From positions 1-61,745 of the forward strand of contig CALQLA020000033.1 of assembly GCA_943331295.2 (NCBI GenBank): a DNA stretch of 61,745 nucleotides, in the 5' to 3' direction. This DNA is from Bordetella parapertussis (GTDB lineage: Bacteria; Pseudomonadota; Gammaproteobacteria; Burkholderiales; Casimicrobiaceae). The notes under the pieces are model-generated. The model had not been told where the DNA came from. It saw nothing but the letters and a program-made list of their open reading frames with translations, and did not search any database. Within the stretch, counting starts at the first letter, position 1, and every line of letters starts with the position of its first letter. Both the position numbers and the translations under genes were made by a program. Of this stretch, positions 16,832-25,403 are shown one piece after another.

Positions 16832-17809
16832 ATGAACCCCTGGAAGCCCATCCTCTGTTGCGCCGCGATCACGCTCGCGGCCGCCGTGCCCGCGCAGGCG
16901 CAGGACAAGTATCCGTCGAAGCCCGTGCGCATCGTCGTGCCTTTCGCCGCGGGCGGCGCCACCGACGTGCTGACGCGCATCGCGGCCAACGAGCTCACCA
17001 AGCGCCTCGGCCAGAGCTTCGTCGTCGAGAACGTCACCGGCGCCGGCGGGCTGATCGGCGCCGCGCAGGTGGTCAAGGCGAAGCCCGACGGCTACACGCT
17101 GCTGGCCGGCTCCCCCGGCCCGATCACCATCATGCCCGTGATCAGCAAGACACCGATGACCTTCGACGCGGAGAAGGACGTCGTGCCGATCACGCTGATC
17201 GCCGACAGCCCCGGCGCGATGGTGGTCGGCCGCAACTCCCCGTACAAGACGGCCCAGGAACTGCTCGCGGCGGCCAAGGCTTCCCCCGGCAAGCTCACCT
17301 GCGGCTCGTCGGGCGTCGGCGCGTTCAGCCACCTCAACTGCGAGCTCCTGATGACGCTGACCGGGATCAAGGTCGTGCACGTGCCGTATCGCGGCGCGGC
17401 CCCGGCGCTCGTCGATCTGGTCGGCGGCCAGTTCGACTTCATGATCGAGAACTTCCCGTCGCCGCAGAAACTGATCGACTCCGGCGACGCGCACGCGCTC
17501 GCCGTGACGTCGGCGCAGCGCTTTGCCTTGCGGCCGAACATCCCCACCCTCGCCGAATCCGGCGTGCCCGGCTACGCGATGAGCGCCTGGGTGGGCCTGA
17601 TGGCGCCCGCCGGCACTCCGCCCGACATCATCGCGACGCTGCAGCGGGAATTGTCGGCGGCGCTGCGCAACCCCGCCGTGCAGAAGCAGATGAACGACAT
17701 GGGCGTGGTGGCCGGGGGCAACACGCCGGCGGAATTCGCGGCCTACCTCGCGAAGGAACGCGAGACCTACCGGAAGCTCGGGGCGGCCACCGGGCTGAAG
17801 ATCGAATGA
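16832..17809 (+). CDS. Bug/TctC-family periplasmic receptor
   Basis: A 325-residue exported protein (signal peptide about 1-23, ending VPAQAQ). The Bug-family core is clear: YPSKPVRIVVPFAAGGATDV, VVENVTGAGG, KPDGYTLL, VPYRGAAPALVDLVGGQ. These receptors bind carboxylated ligands, through main-chain and water contacts, and mostly exist as orphans without linked TctAB membrane genes, as here. AAGGAGAG precedes the ATG. A SDR gene follows 51 bp downstream, then convergent gudD, suggesting a sugar-acid ligand, but that is inference only. Confidence 0.93.
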   Translation: MNPWKPILCCAAITLAAAVPAQAQDKYPSKPVRIVVPFAAGGATDVLTRIAANELTKRLGQSFVVENVTGAGGLIGAAQVVKAKPDGYTLLAGSPGPITIMPVISKTPMTFDAEKDVVPITLIADSPGAMVVGRNSPYKTAQELLAAAKASPGKLTCGSSGVGAFSHLNCELLMTLTGIKVVHVPYRGAAPALVDLVGGQFDFMIENFPSPQKLIDSGDAHALAVTSAQRFALRPNIPTLAESGVPGYAMSAWVGLMAPAGTPPDIIATLQRELSAALRNPAVQKQMNDMGVVAGGNTPAEFAAYLAKERETYRKLGAATGLKIE

Positions 17810-17860
17810 GCGCAGGCCATCCGGGCATCCGACGAAACGGGCCAGCGGACCGGGGGCCGC

Positions 17861-18652
17861 ATGCGGCTTGACGGCGCGAACGCGGTGATCACCGGCGGCG
17901 CGGGCAGCATCGGCTTCGCGACGGCGCGGCGGTTCCTCGCGGCCGGCGCGCGCGTGGTGATCGCCGACGTCGACGGCGAGCGCGGCGAGCGGCTCTGCCG
18001 CGAGTCCGGTGCCGCGGCCGGCATGCTGCGCGCGCTGCGCTGCGACGTCGCCGAGGCCGACGATTGCGTCGCGCTGGTCGAGCAAGCCGAGGCGTTCTTC
18101 GGCGCGCCGCTCGACGTCTTCCTCGCCAACGCCGGCGTGGGCTTTTCCGGCAGCCTGCTCGACGCGGAGCCCGCCGCGATCCGGCGCGTCGTCGACGTCA
18201 ACGTCACCGGTTGCATCCTGTCCGTGCAGGCCGCGCTGCGGAGCCTCGTCCGCGGCCGGCTCCCGAGCCTGCTGTTCACGGCGTCGCTGCAGAGCGTCAC
18301 CGGCCGCGCCGAGCGCAGCGTCTACACGGCGACCCGGCACGCCACCGCGGGACTCGTGAAGTCGCTGGCGCTGGAGTTCGGCCCGCTGGGCGTGCGCGTC
18401 AACGGCATCGCGCCGACGGCGGTCGACACGCCGTTCCTGCGCGCGACCTACGAGCGGATCGGCGTCGACGTCGCGCAGGGCGTCGCACGGGCGGCGGCTG
18501 CGGTTCCGCTGGGCTTTCTCCCGACCCCCGAGGACTTCGCCGAGGCGGCGCTGTTCCTTGCGTCGCCCGCGGCGCGGTCGATCACCGGGCACGTGCTGAT
18601 GCTCGATTGCGGCGCAACGGCAGGGAGCTTCGCCCCGCGGCCCGCGGCTTAG
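17861..18652 (+). CDS. Short-chain dehydrogenase-like protein with Lys-to-Arg change in the active site
   Basis: A 263-residue SDR. The cofactor loop GGAGSIGFA (about residue 12), the ADVDGE strand end (acidic residue favouring NAD), NAGVG and the Ser at 142 are in place. The YxxxK motif reads YTATR (Tyr155, Arg159), so the catalytic Lys that lowers the Tyr pKa and holds the ribose is replaced by Arg. The GPLGVRVNGIAPTAVDTP and C-terminal LDCGAT blocks are normal. It follows the Bug gene in the same direction and could oxidise a sugar acid or alcohol if active. Confidence 0.85.
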   Translation: MRLDGANAVITGGAGSIGFATARRFLAAGARVVIADVDGERGERLCRESGAAAGMLRALRCDVAEADDCVALVEQAEAFFGAPLDVFLANAGVGFSGSLLDAEPAAIRRVVDVNVTGCILSVQAALRSLVRGRLPSLLFTASLQSVTGRAERSVYTATRHATAGLVKSLALEFGPLGVRVNGIAPTAVDTPFLRATYERIGVDVAQGVARAAAAVPLGFLPTPEDFAEAALFLASPAARSITGHVLMLDCGATAGSFAPRPAA

Positions 18653-18715
18653 GCAGGCGTCACCCCGGCATCCCTCGAGACGACGCCGCCGTGACGTGCG
18701 CGACATCGCGCGCCG

Positions 18716-20053
18716 TCAGCGGACGAGGCAGGGACGCTTCGGGTCGAACGTCCAGCCCGGAACGAGATACTGCATGGCGGCCGCGTCGTCGCGCGCGCCG
18801 TGCCCGAGGTTGCGGTAGGCCTGGTGCGCCTTCTCGACTTCGACGAGGTCGATCTCGACGCCGAGGCCGGGCTTCGCCGGAATGCGGATCTGCCCGCCTT
18901 CGATCCGGAGCGGGTCCCGGGTGAGGCGCTGGCCGTCCTGCCAGATCCAGTGCGTGTCGATCGCGGTGACCCGGCCCGGCGCCGCGGCGCCGACGTGCGT
19001 GAACATCGCCAGCGAAATGTCGAAGTGATTGTTCGAGTGCGAGCCCCAGGTGAGTCCGAACATCTGGCACAACTGCGCCACGCGCACCGAGCCCTGCATG
19101 GTCCAGAAATGCGGATCGGCAAGCGGGATGTCCACCGACTGCAGCGCGATCGAATGCGCCATCTCGCGCCAGTCGGTCGCGACCATGTTGGTGGCGGTCG
19201 GCAGCCCCGTTGCCCGCCGGAACTCGGCGAGCACTTCGCGGCCGGAGTAGCCTGACTCGGCGCCGCAGGGGTCTTCCGCATAGGCGAGCACGCCGTGCTG
19301 GCCGCGGCACAGGCGGATCGCCTCGTCGAGCGACCACGCGCCGTTCGGGTCGAGCGTGATGCGTGCCTGCGGGAATCGCGCGGCCAGCGCTGCGACCGCT
19401 TCCATCTCGCGCGCGCCGGCGAACACGCCGCCCTTCAGCTTGAAGTCGTTGAAGCCGTAGCGCTCGTGCGTCGCTTCGGCCAGCCGCACCACCGCCGCCG
19501 GTGTCAGCGCCGCGTCGTTGCGCAGCCGGAACCAGTCGTCGCCGGCATCGGGCTCGCTGCGGTAGTCGAGCGCGGTCTTGTTGCGATCGCCGACGTAGAA
19601 GAGGTAGCCGAGCACGTCCACCGCGTCGCGCTGGATGCCCTCCCCCAGCAGCGCGGCGACCGGCACGTCGAGAAACTGCCCCATCAGGTCGAGCAGCGCC
19701 GATTCGACGCCCGTGATCGCATGGATGGCGATGCGCAGGTCGAAGGTCTGCAGGCCGCGGCCACCCGCATCGCGGTCGGCGAACGCGCGGCGCATCGCGT
19801 TGAGGATGCCGTTGTGCTCGCCCAGCGTCCGGCCGACGACGAGCGCTCGCGCGTCCTCGAGCGTCTGCCGGATCTTCTCGCCGCCCGGCACCTCGCCCAG
19901 GCCCGTGTTGCCGGCACTGTCGGTGACGATGACGATGTTGCGCGTGAAGAAGGGCCCGTGCGCGCCGCTCAGGTTGAGCAGCATGCTGTCGTGCCCGGCG
20001 ACGGGGACGACCCGCATCGTCGTGACGACAGGGGTTTCAGGTCGTGCCTTCAT
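18716..20053 (-). CDS. gudD: Glucarate dehydratase
   Basis: A 445-residue enolase-superfamily enzyme of the expected GudD length, starting at the ATG at 20053 after a GGGAGG ribosome-binding site. Seen motifs: [20 protein letters not shown] near the N-terminus, the catalytic KxK in FKLKGGVF (about 208), metal-ligand regions DPNGAW and [18 protein letters not shown], and [14 protein letters not shown] with the catalytic His. It converts D-glucarate (and L-idarate) to 5-dehydro-4-deoxyglucarate in the cytoplasm. It diverges from garD across a 317-bp gap, so both diacid dehydratases are probably co-regulated. Confidence 0.93.
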   Translation of the reverse strand: MKARPETPVVTTMRVVPVAGHDSMLLNLSGAHGPFFTRNIVIVTDSAGNTGLGEVPGGEKIRQTLEDARALVVGRTLGEHNGILNAMRRAFADRDAGGRGLQTFDLRIAIHAITGVESALLDLMGQFLDVPVAALLGEGIQRDAVDVLGYLFYVGDRNKTALDYRSEPDAGDDWFRLRNDAALTPAAVVRLAEATHERYGFNDFKLKGGVFAGAREMEAVAALAARFPQARITLDPNGAWSLDEAIRLCRGQHGVLAYAEDPCGAESGYSGREVLAEFRRATGLPTATNMVATDWREMAHSIALQSVDIPLADPHFWTMQGSVRVAQLCQMFGLTWGSHSNNHFDISLAMFTHVGAAAPGRVTAIDTHWIWQDGQRLTRDPLRIEGGQIRIPAKPGLGVEIDLVEVEKAHQAYRNLGHGARDDAAAMQYLVPGWTFDPKRPCLVR

Positions 20054-20370
20054 GCCGTGCCTCCCGTGCCGGCGGGTGGGAATGAGGTAAGAGATCTGCA
20101 TTGCATGGTCGCTGCGAACAAGAGGGAGCGCATTGCGCGCGGATCCGACCCGTCCGAGCCGCAGGCGTTCCCGATCCGCGCGTCCATCATCCTTGAATCC
20201 GGGATTCCGCGCGACTTGCGCGATGCGCCCGCCTTCGCGCAACATCGGGCAGGCGAGCGCGCTCTCGCCGCGCGACGCGCAGGCATTGCAACGGATTTCC
20301 CGGTCGTCGGCAGGGCCGCCGCCGAGGGCGGGGTCCGTTCCCGCCGGCGCCACCAACCCGAAGGTACCGA
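20054..20370. promoter_or_regulatory. Divergent gudD-garD intergenic region
   Basis: The 317 bp should hold both promoters and any shared operator. I see no strong palindrome; TGCATTGCA (20097-20106 area) is a short dyad near the gudD side. No open frame looks real. The garD ATG lacks a strong ribosome-binding sequence (AAGGTACCGA just upstream is the best candidate). Confidence 0.4.
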
Positions 20371-21963
20371 ATGACCGCACAGACCCCGGCGCAACCGCCG
20401 TTCACGATCCGCATGCACGAACGCGACAACGTCGCGATCGTGGCCAACGACGGCGGCCTGCCGGCCGGGGCGGTGCTGCCGTCCGGCCTCGCGCTGCGCG
20501 AGGGCGTGCCCCAGGGCCACAAGGTCGCGCTGGTCGACCTGCCCGAGGGCGCGCCGGTGCTGCGCTACAACGTCGCCATCGGCCATGCGCTGAAGGACAT
20601 TCGCGCGGGCAGCTGGGTGCACGAGCGGCTGCTCGCGATGCCCGCGGCGCGCTCGCTCGTCGACCTGCCCGTCGCCACCGCCCTGCCCCCGCCCTTGCCG
20701 CCGCTCGACGGCTATACGTTCGAGGGCTACCGCAACGCCGACGGATCGGTCGGCACGCGCAATATCCTCGCGATCACGCAGACCGTGCAATGCGTCGCCG
20801 GCGTTGCCGCCTTCGCGGTGGAGAGGATCCGCGCGGAACTGCTGCCGCGCTTCCCGCACGTCGACGACGTGGTGGCCCTGGACCACACCTACGGCTGCGG
20901 CGTCGCGATCGACGCGCCCGACGCGATCGTGCCCATCCGCACGCTGCGCAACATCAGCCTCAACCCGAACTTCGGTGGCGAGGTGATGGTGGTGAGCCTG
21001 GGCTGCGAGAAGCTGCAGCCGGAGCGCCTGCTGCCGCCGGGGACGATCCCGATCGCCGAAGGGCGCGCGGTGGCCGATGCCGGCAGCACGGCAGATTCGG
21101 CGCTGGACGTCGTCTGCCTGCAGGACGACCGGCACGTCGGCTTCATGTCGATGGTCGATTCGATCGTCGCACAGGCCCGGCATCATCTCGAGCGCCTCGA
21201 CGCACGCCGGCGCGAGACCGTGCCCGCGAGCGAGCTGGTGGTGGGCGTCCAGTGCGGCGGCAGCGATGCCTTCTCCGGCGTCACCGCCAATCCGGCGGTC
21301 GGTTTCTGTGCCGACCTCCTGGTGCGCGCCGGCGCGACGGTGATGTTCTCGGAGGTCACCGAGGTGCGCGACGCCATCGACCAGCTGACCGCGCGGGCCG
21401 CGACCCCGGAGGTTGCCGCCGCGATGATCCGGGAGATGGCCTGGTACGACGCCTACCTCGACCGCGGCCACGTCGACCGCAGCGCCAACACGACACCGGG
21501 CAACAAGAAGGGCGGGCTGTCGAACATCGTCGAGAAGGCGATGGGCTCCATCGTGAAATCCGGCAGCTCGCCGATCACCGGCGTCCTCGCGCCGGGCGAG
21601 AAGGTCCGGCAGCGCGGCCTGATCTACGCGGCAACGCCGGCCAGCGACTTCATCTGCGGCACGCTGCAGCTCGCGGCCGGCATGAACCTGCACGTGTTCA
21701 CCACCGGCCGCGGCACGCCCTACGGCCTCGCCGCGGTTCCCGTGATCAAGGTCGCCACCCGCACCGATCTCGCGCGACGCTGGCACGACCTGATGGACGT
21801 CGACGCCGGCACGATCGCCACCGGCGACAGGACGATCGAGGAGGTCGGCTGGGACATGTTCCGGCTGATGCTCGACGTTGCCAGCGGCCGCCGCAAGACC
21901 TGGGCCGAGCACTGGAAGCTGCACAACGCGCTGGTGCTGTTCAACCCGGCGCCGGTCACCTGA
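20371..21963 (+). CDS. garD: Galactarate dehydratase
   Basis: A 530-residue UxaA/GarD-family protein, the usual GarD size. The N-terminal SAF-like domain (about 15-105; [27 protein letters not shown]) is followed by the altronase core with [64 protein letters not shown] and the [15 protein letters not shown] [14 protein letters not shown] block containing conserved Cys and metal ligands. It dehydrates galactarate to 5-dehydro-4-deoxyglucarate, the same product as GudD. The aldolase or dehydratase for the next step is not in this window. Confidence 0.92.
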   Translation: MTAQTPAQPPFTIRMHERDNVAIVANDGGLPAGAVLPSGLALREGVPQGHKVALVDLPEGAPVLRYNVAIGHALKDIRAGSWVHERLLAMPAARSLVDLPVATALPPPLPPLDGYTFEGYRNADGSVGTRNILAITQTVQCVAGVAAFAVERIRAELLPRFPHVDDVVALDHTYGCGVAIDAPDAIVPIRTLRNISLNPNFGGEVMVVSLGCEKLQPERLLPPGTIPIAEGRAVADAGSTADSALDVVCLQDDRHVGFMSMVDSIVAQARHHLERLDARRRETVPASELVVGVQCGGSDAFSGVTANPAVGFCADLLVRAGATVMFSEVTEVRDAIDQLTARAATPEVAAAMIREMAWYDAYLDRGHVDRSANTTPGNKKGGLSNIVEKAMGSIVKSGSSPITGVLAPGEKVRQRGLIYAATPASDFICGTLQLAAGMNLHVFTTGRGTPYGLAAVPVIKVATRTDLARRWHDLMDVDAGTIATGDRTIEEVGWDMFRLMLDVASGRRKTWAEHWKLHNALVLFNPAPVT

Positions 21964-21976
21964 CGCGGCGTACGGG

Positions 21977-23218
21977 TCAGCCCGGCGAGAACGACAGCGT
22001 CGCGAAGAACTTCTCGGCCAGGTCTGCCTGTCCCAGCAGGTCGTCGGGGGCGGTGGCCATCAGCGCCACCAGCAGCCCGCGCTGCTCGGCGGACAGCACG
22101 CCGTTGCCGTCGGTGATTTCCCAGATCGCGGCCTGGACGACCTCCGCCTTGAGATTCAGCTGCCCGTCGGCTGCACCCAGCCGGCCTTCGGCGATCGACA
22201 CGATCTCCAGCAGCGGCGCGCTGGTGGTGACGGGTCCGGCGGCGTAGGTCCCGTCGGACTTCGACGCGTGGCGCGACTGCTGCAGGCAGAACAGGCGCAG
22301 CAGGAAGCGGGCGGATGCGCCCGGCGCGACCGTCGCCTGCAACCGCTCGGCGGCGAGGCCGTCCTGGTACTTGCCGCCGGTCGAGAGGAAGATCGTTCCG
22401 GCGGGCACCACGTACACCAGGGGGGCCGCGGTATTGTTGACGACGTCGACGATCACGTTGACGAGTCCCACCCCGCTGCCGATCGGCGTGGCGGGGGGAC
22501 AATCGGCCTCGCCGCACGCAGCGAGCTGGCCTGGCGCGGGCGGCGAGGCGCCCTGCGGCAGGCACATCACCACGCCCTCGTAGACCCAGCCCGCCATCGC
22601 CTGCAGCGTATCGGCACGGGTGGAGTGGCGGTAGTTCGGGCTGCCCCGCGCGCCGTTGTTGTAGCTGCGGTACAGCGGCTGCGTTCCCGCCGGGCAGGCG
22701 CCGCCGGCGGGCAGCCTGACCGCGAACGCGTCGGGGTCGAAGGCCCAGTCCGGCAGGTTGCGCCCGTCGATCGCCACCGGCCGAAATGCGCTCTGCAACG
22801 CCGCGCACTGCGCCGCGTCCGCCGTGAAGAACGCGTTTGCGGGGCCGACGCGCGGGCGGGGATGGCGCTGCCGCTCGTTACCGAAGTACCGGCAGACTTC
22901 GACCGTGCCCGCGGGCGCCCCGGTGCCGTCCCACGCGGGGAACGTGCCTCCCGTGCGCTTCCAGGCGCTGCCGAAGGCGCCGCGGTCGAGGATCGCGATC
23001 TCCGCCGGGTCGGAGGCGATGAAGTACTGGTCGAGCGACGCGTTGTGGTACTCGACGACGTCGATCACGCCGCCCGCGACCTTCTGTTCGACGGGGCCGT
23101 CGGCGGGGATGTCCCCGATCCGGCCGGCGCCGGCCGGCAGCGGCGCGAGGCAGGCTGCGAGAGCAAAGACCCAGGGCGCGATCCTGGCGAGCGAGGGAAG
23201 GACCGGGAGATTCGGCAT
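21977..23218 (-). CDS. Exported protein with DUF5648-like repeats
   Basis: A 413-residue protein with a signal peptide (about 1-31, ending PLPAGAG). Two or more segments match my memory of DUF5648: VVEYHNASLDQYFIASDPAEI with AWKRTGGTF and VEVCRYFGN, then PLYRSYNNGARGSPNYRHST with GWVYEGVVMCLP. Such modules occur in secreted, often cell-surface or peptidase-linked proteins of gammaproteobacteria and betaproteobacteria; their function is unknown. Several cysteines may form disulfides. It is convergent with garD (13-bp gap) and diverges from the TRAP operon. Confidence 0.75.
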   Translation of the reverse strand: MPNLPVLPSLARIAPWVFALAACLAPLPAGAGRIGDIPADGPVEQKVAGGVIDVVEYHNASLDQYFIASDPAEIAILDRGAFGSAWKRTGGTFPAWDGTGAPAGTVEVCRYFGNERQRHPRPRVGPANAFFTADAAQCAALQSAFRPVAIDGRNLPDWAFDPDAFAVRLPAGGACPAGTQPLYRSYNNGARGSPNYRHSTRADTLQAMAGWVYEGVVMCLPQGASPPAPGQLAACGEADCPPATPIGSGVGLVNVIVDVVNNTAAPLVYVVPAGTIFLSTGGKYQDGLAAERLQATVAPGASARFLLRLFCLQQSRHASKSDGTYAAGPVTTSAPLLEIVSIAEGRLGAADGQLNLKAEVVQAAIWEITDGNGVLSAEQRGLLVALMATAPDDLLGQADLAEKFFATLSFSPG

Positions 23219-23474
23219 GGGAATATGACTCCGTCATCGGACGGCCCAGTATAGCGCCCCCTGCCGGGTGGCGCGACGCCGGGTCGCAGGCACCGGCGGC
23301 GGCACGGAGCGGGGAATCGATGGACGCCGCCGAAGGCGCCGGTATAGACTGCCTCTTGGAGTTGTTGCGTCGGGTCCCGGCAGCAGGTGCCGGGAGGCGA
23401 CGCCCGTTCACACCGGGACGACCAGATCGGCGATCCCGGGCAAGGCGCTACGACGCCCAATCGAAGGAGGTAGC

Positions 23475-24647
23475 ATGACCCGCAGATCCGATGCTCCGGC
23501 AAGCCCCCAGCCCACCCCGGCACCCGCCGCCCGCCGGAAATTCCTGAGAGCCGCCACCGGCGTCGCCGCCGCCGGCGCGACGCTCGGCTTCCCGATGATC
23601 GCGAAGGGCCAGGCCGGCCCGATCACGATGCGCTGGCAGAGCACCTGGCCCGCGAAGGACATCTTCCACGAGTACGCGCTCGACTACGCGAAGAAGGTCA
23701 ACGACATGACCGGCGGCGACCTCAAGATCGAGGTCCTGCCCGCAGGCGCGGTGGTGCCGGCGTTCGGCCTGCTCGACGCCGTGTCGAAGGGCACGCTCGA
23801 CGGCGGCCACGGCGTGCTGGTCTACCACTACGGCAAGCAGACCGCGCTGGCGCTGTGGGGTTCGGGCCCCGCGTTCGGCATGGACGGCAACATGCTGCTG
23901 TCGTGGCACAAGTACGGCGGCGGCCGCGAGCTGCTGCAGAAGCTGTACGCGTCGATCGGCGCCAACGTCGTGTCGTTCCCGTACGGCCCGCACCCGACGC
24001 AGCCGCTCGGCTGGTTCAAGAAGCCGATCACCAAGGTCGAGGACTTCAAGGGCCTCAAGTACCGCACCGTCGGCATCTCGATCGACGTGTTCACCGGCAT
24101 GGGCGCCGCGGTCAACGCGCTGCCCGGCGGCGAGATCATCCCGGCGATGGACCGCGGCCTGCTCGACGCCGCCGAGTTCAACAACGCAAGCTCGGACCGG
24201 CTGCTGGGCTTCCCCGACGTCTCCAAGGTGTGCATGCTGCAGAGCTTCCACCAGAACGCCGAGCAGTTCGAGATCATGTTCAACAAGACCAGGTTCGACG
24301 CGCTGCCGGACAAGATGAAGGCGATCATCTCGAACGCCGTGGAGGCCGCGTCCGCCGACATGTCGTGGAAGGCGATCGACCGCTACTCGCAGGACTACAT
24401 CGAACTGCAGACGAAGCAGAACGTGAAGTTCTACAAGACGCCGGACTCCATCCTGCAGAAGCAGATCGAGATCTACGACACGGTCGCCGACAAGAAGTCG
24501 GCGGAGAATCCGCTGTTCAAGGAGATCGTCGAGTCGCAGAAGAAATTCGCGGAACGCACGGTGCGCTGGGACCTCGACACCTACGTCAACCGGCGGATGG
24601 CCTACAACCACTACTTCGGGCAGAAGGCCGCGCCGAAGAAGGGCTGA
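23475..24647 (+). CDS. TRAP transporter substrate-binding protein (TakP-like DctP)
   Basis: A 390-residue exported receptor with a twin-arginine-type signal (ARRKFLRAATGVAAAGATLG). An AAGGAGG ribosome-binding site precedes the ATG at 23475. The mature part has the layout of the TakP/alpha-keto-acid receptor group: MRWQSTWPAKDIF, the LPAGAVVPAFGLLDAV block, SWHKYGGGRELLQKLY, GWFKKPI, FKGLKYRTVG and the EIIPAMDRGLLDAAE block. A monocarboxylate or keto-acid ligand is a reasonable guess. First gene of a receptor/small permease/large permease set, separated from the permeases by a terminator. Confidence 0.9.
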   Translation: MTRRSDAPASPQPTPAPAARRKFLRAATGVAAAGATLGFPMIAKGQAGPITMRWQSTWPAKDIFHEYALDYAKKVNDMTGGDLKIEVLPAGAVVPAFGLLDAVSKGTLDGGHGVLVYHYGKQTALALWGSGPAFGMDGNMLLSWHKYGGGRELLQKLYASIGANVVSFPYGPHPTQPLGWFKKPITKVEDFKGLKYRTVGISIDVFTGMGAAVNALPGGEIIPAMDRGLLDAAEFNNASSDRLLGFPDVSKVCMLQSFHQNAEQFEIMFNKTRFDALPDKMKAIISNAVEAASADMSWKAIDRYSQDYIELQTKQNVKFYKTPDSILQKQIEIYDTVADKKSAENPLFKEIVESQKKFAERTVRWDLDTYVNRRMAYNHYFGQKAAPKKG

Positions 24648-24667
24648 TACCGGGGCCATCGACGAAG

Positions 24668-24703
24668 GACACCATCCGGCGCACCCGGGTGGTGTCTTTT
24701 TTT
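24668..24703 (+). terminator. Intrinsic terminator after the TRAP receptor gene
   Basis: GACACCATCCGG (24668-24679) pairs with CCGGGTGGTGTC (24685-24696), 12 bp with one G-U, a 5-nt loop and seven T residues immediately after (24697-24703). This is a textbook rho-independent terminator 21 bp past the receptor stop. It should make receptor mRNA more abundant than the permease part, which is reached by read-through or its own promoter. Confidence 0.9.
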
Positions 24704-24776
24704 CGGCGCCCCGGCGTTCCCGATCGAACTGCTGCGGCCGGTGCCTAGACCGGCGGCCGACTGCGGATGGAAAACC

Positions 24777-25403
24777 ATGCAGAAGATTCTCCTGTTCGTC
24801 GACAAGCTGAGCACCTGGGTCGGCCAGACCTTCGCCTGGCTGATCGTGTCGCTGACGCTGCTCATCTGCTGGGAAGTCTTCTCCCGCTACGTGCTCGCCA
24901 GCCCGCACGCCTGGATGTTCGACGTGATGATCATGATGTACGGGACGCTGTTCATGATGGCCGGCGCCTACACGCTGTCGAAGAACGGCCACGTGCGCGG
25001 CGACGTCCTCTACGGCTTCTTTCCGCCGCGGCTGCAGGCGGCGCTGGACCTCGCGCTCTACCTCGTTTTCTTCGTGCCGGGCGTCATCGCCTTCTGCTGG
25101 GCGGGCTACCGCTACGCCGGCGAATCCTGGGCGATCGCCGAGCACTCGAACATCACCGCTGACGGGCCGCCGATCTACCCGTTCAAGACGATCATCCCGG
25201 TCGCCGGCATCTTCCTGCTGGTACAGGGGGTCGTCGAGATCATCCGCTGCGTGATCTGCCTCAAGGAAGGCGACTGGCCGTCGCGCGAGGAGGACGTCGA
25301 GGAGGTCGACGTCGACAAGCTGAAGGCGATGGTGCACGTCAAGGACGAGGACATCGAGAGCCTCGACAAGATCGTGGTCGCGAACGAGAAGGCGGCGCAA
25401 TGA
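24777..25403 (+). CDS. TRAP transporter small permease (DctQ type)
   Basis: A 208-residue membrane protein from the ATG at 24777 (a GTG at 24741 is a less likely alternative). Four hydrophobic helices are present, with WEVFSRYVLASPHAWMFDVM and AYTLSKNGHVRGDVLY, typical of the DctQ family. The C-terminus carries an unusually acidic, charged tail (EEDVEEVDVDKLKAMV, about 178-208) predicted to be cytoplasmic. Its stop overlaps the next start (ATGA). Confidence 0.9.
   Translation: MQKILLFVDKLSTWVGQTFAWLIVSLTLLICWEVFSRYVLASPHAWMFDVMIMMYGTLFMMAGAYTLSKNGHVRGDVLYGFFPPRLQAALDLALYLVFFVPGVIAFCWAGYRYAGESWAIAEHSNITADGPPIYPFKTIIPVAGIFLLVQGVVEIIRCVICLKEGDWPSREEDVEEVDVDKLKAMVHVKDEDIESLDKIVVANEKAAQ

Noticed and set aside
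15383..18706. A 1107-codon minus-strand open frame spanning the Bug, SDR and divergent region
   Set aside because: Only its last part (15383-16396) is a real protein, the TRAP receptor; the rest is an antisense shadow in GC-rich DNA with Arg/Gly/Ala-rich nonsense composition.
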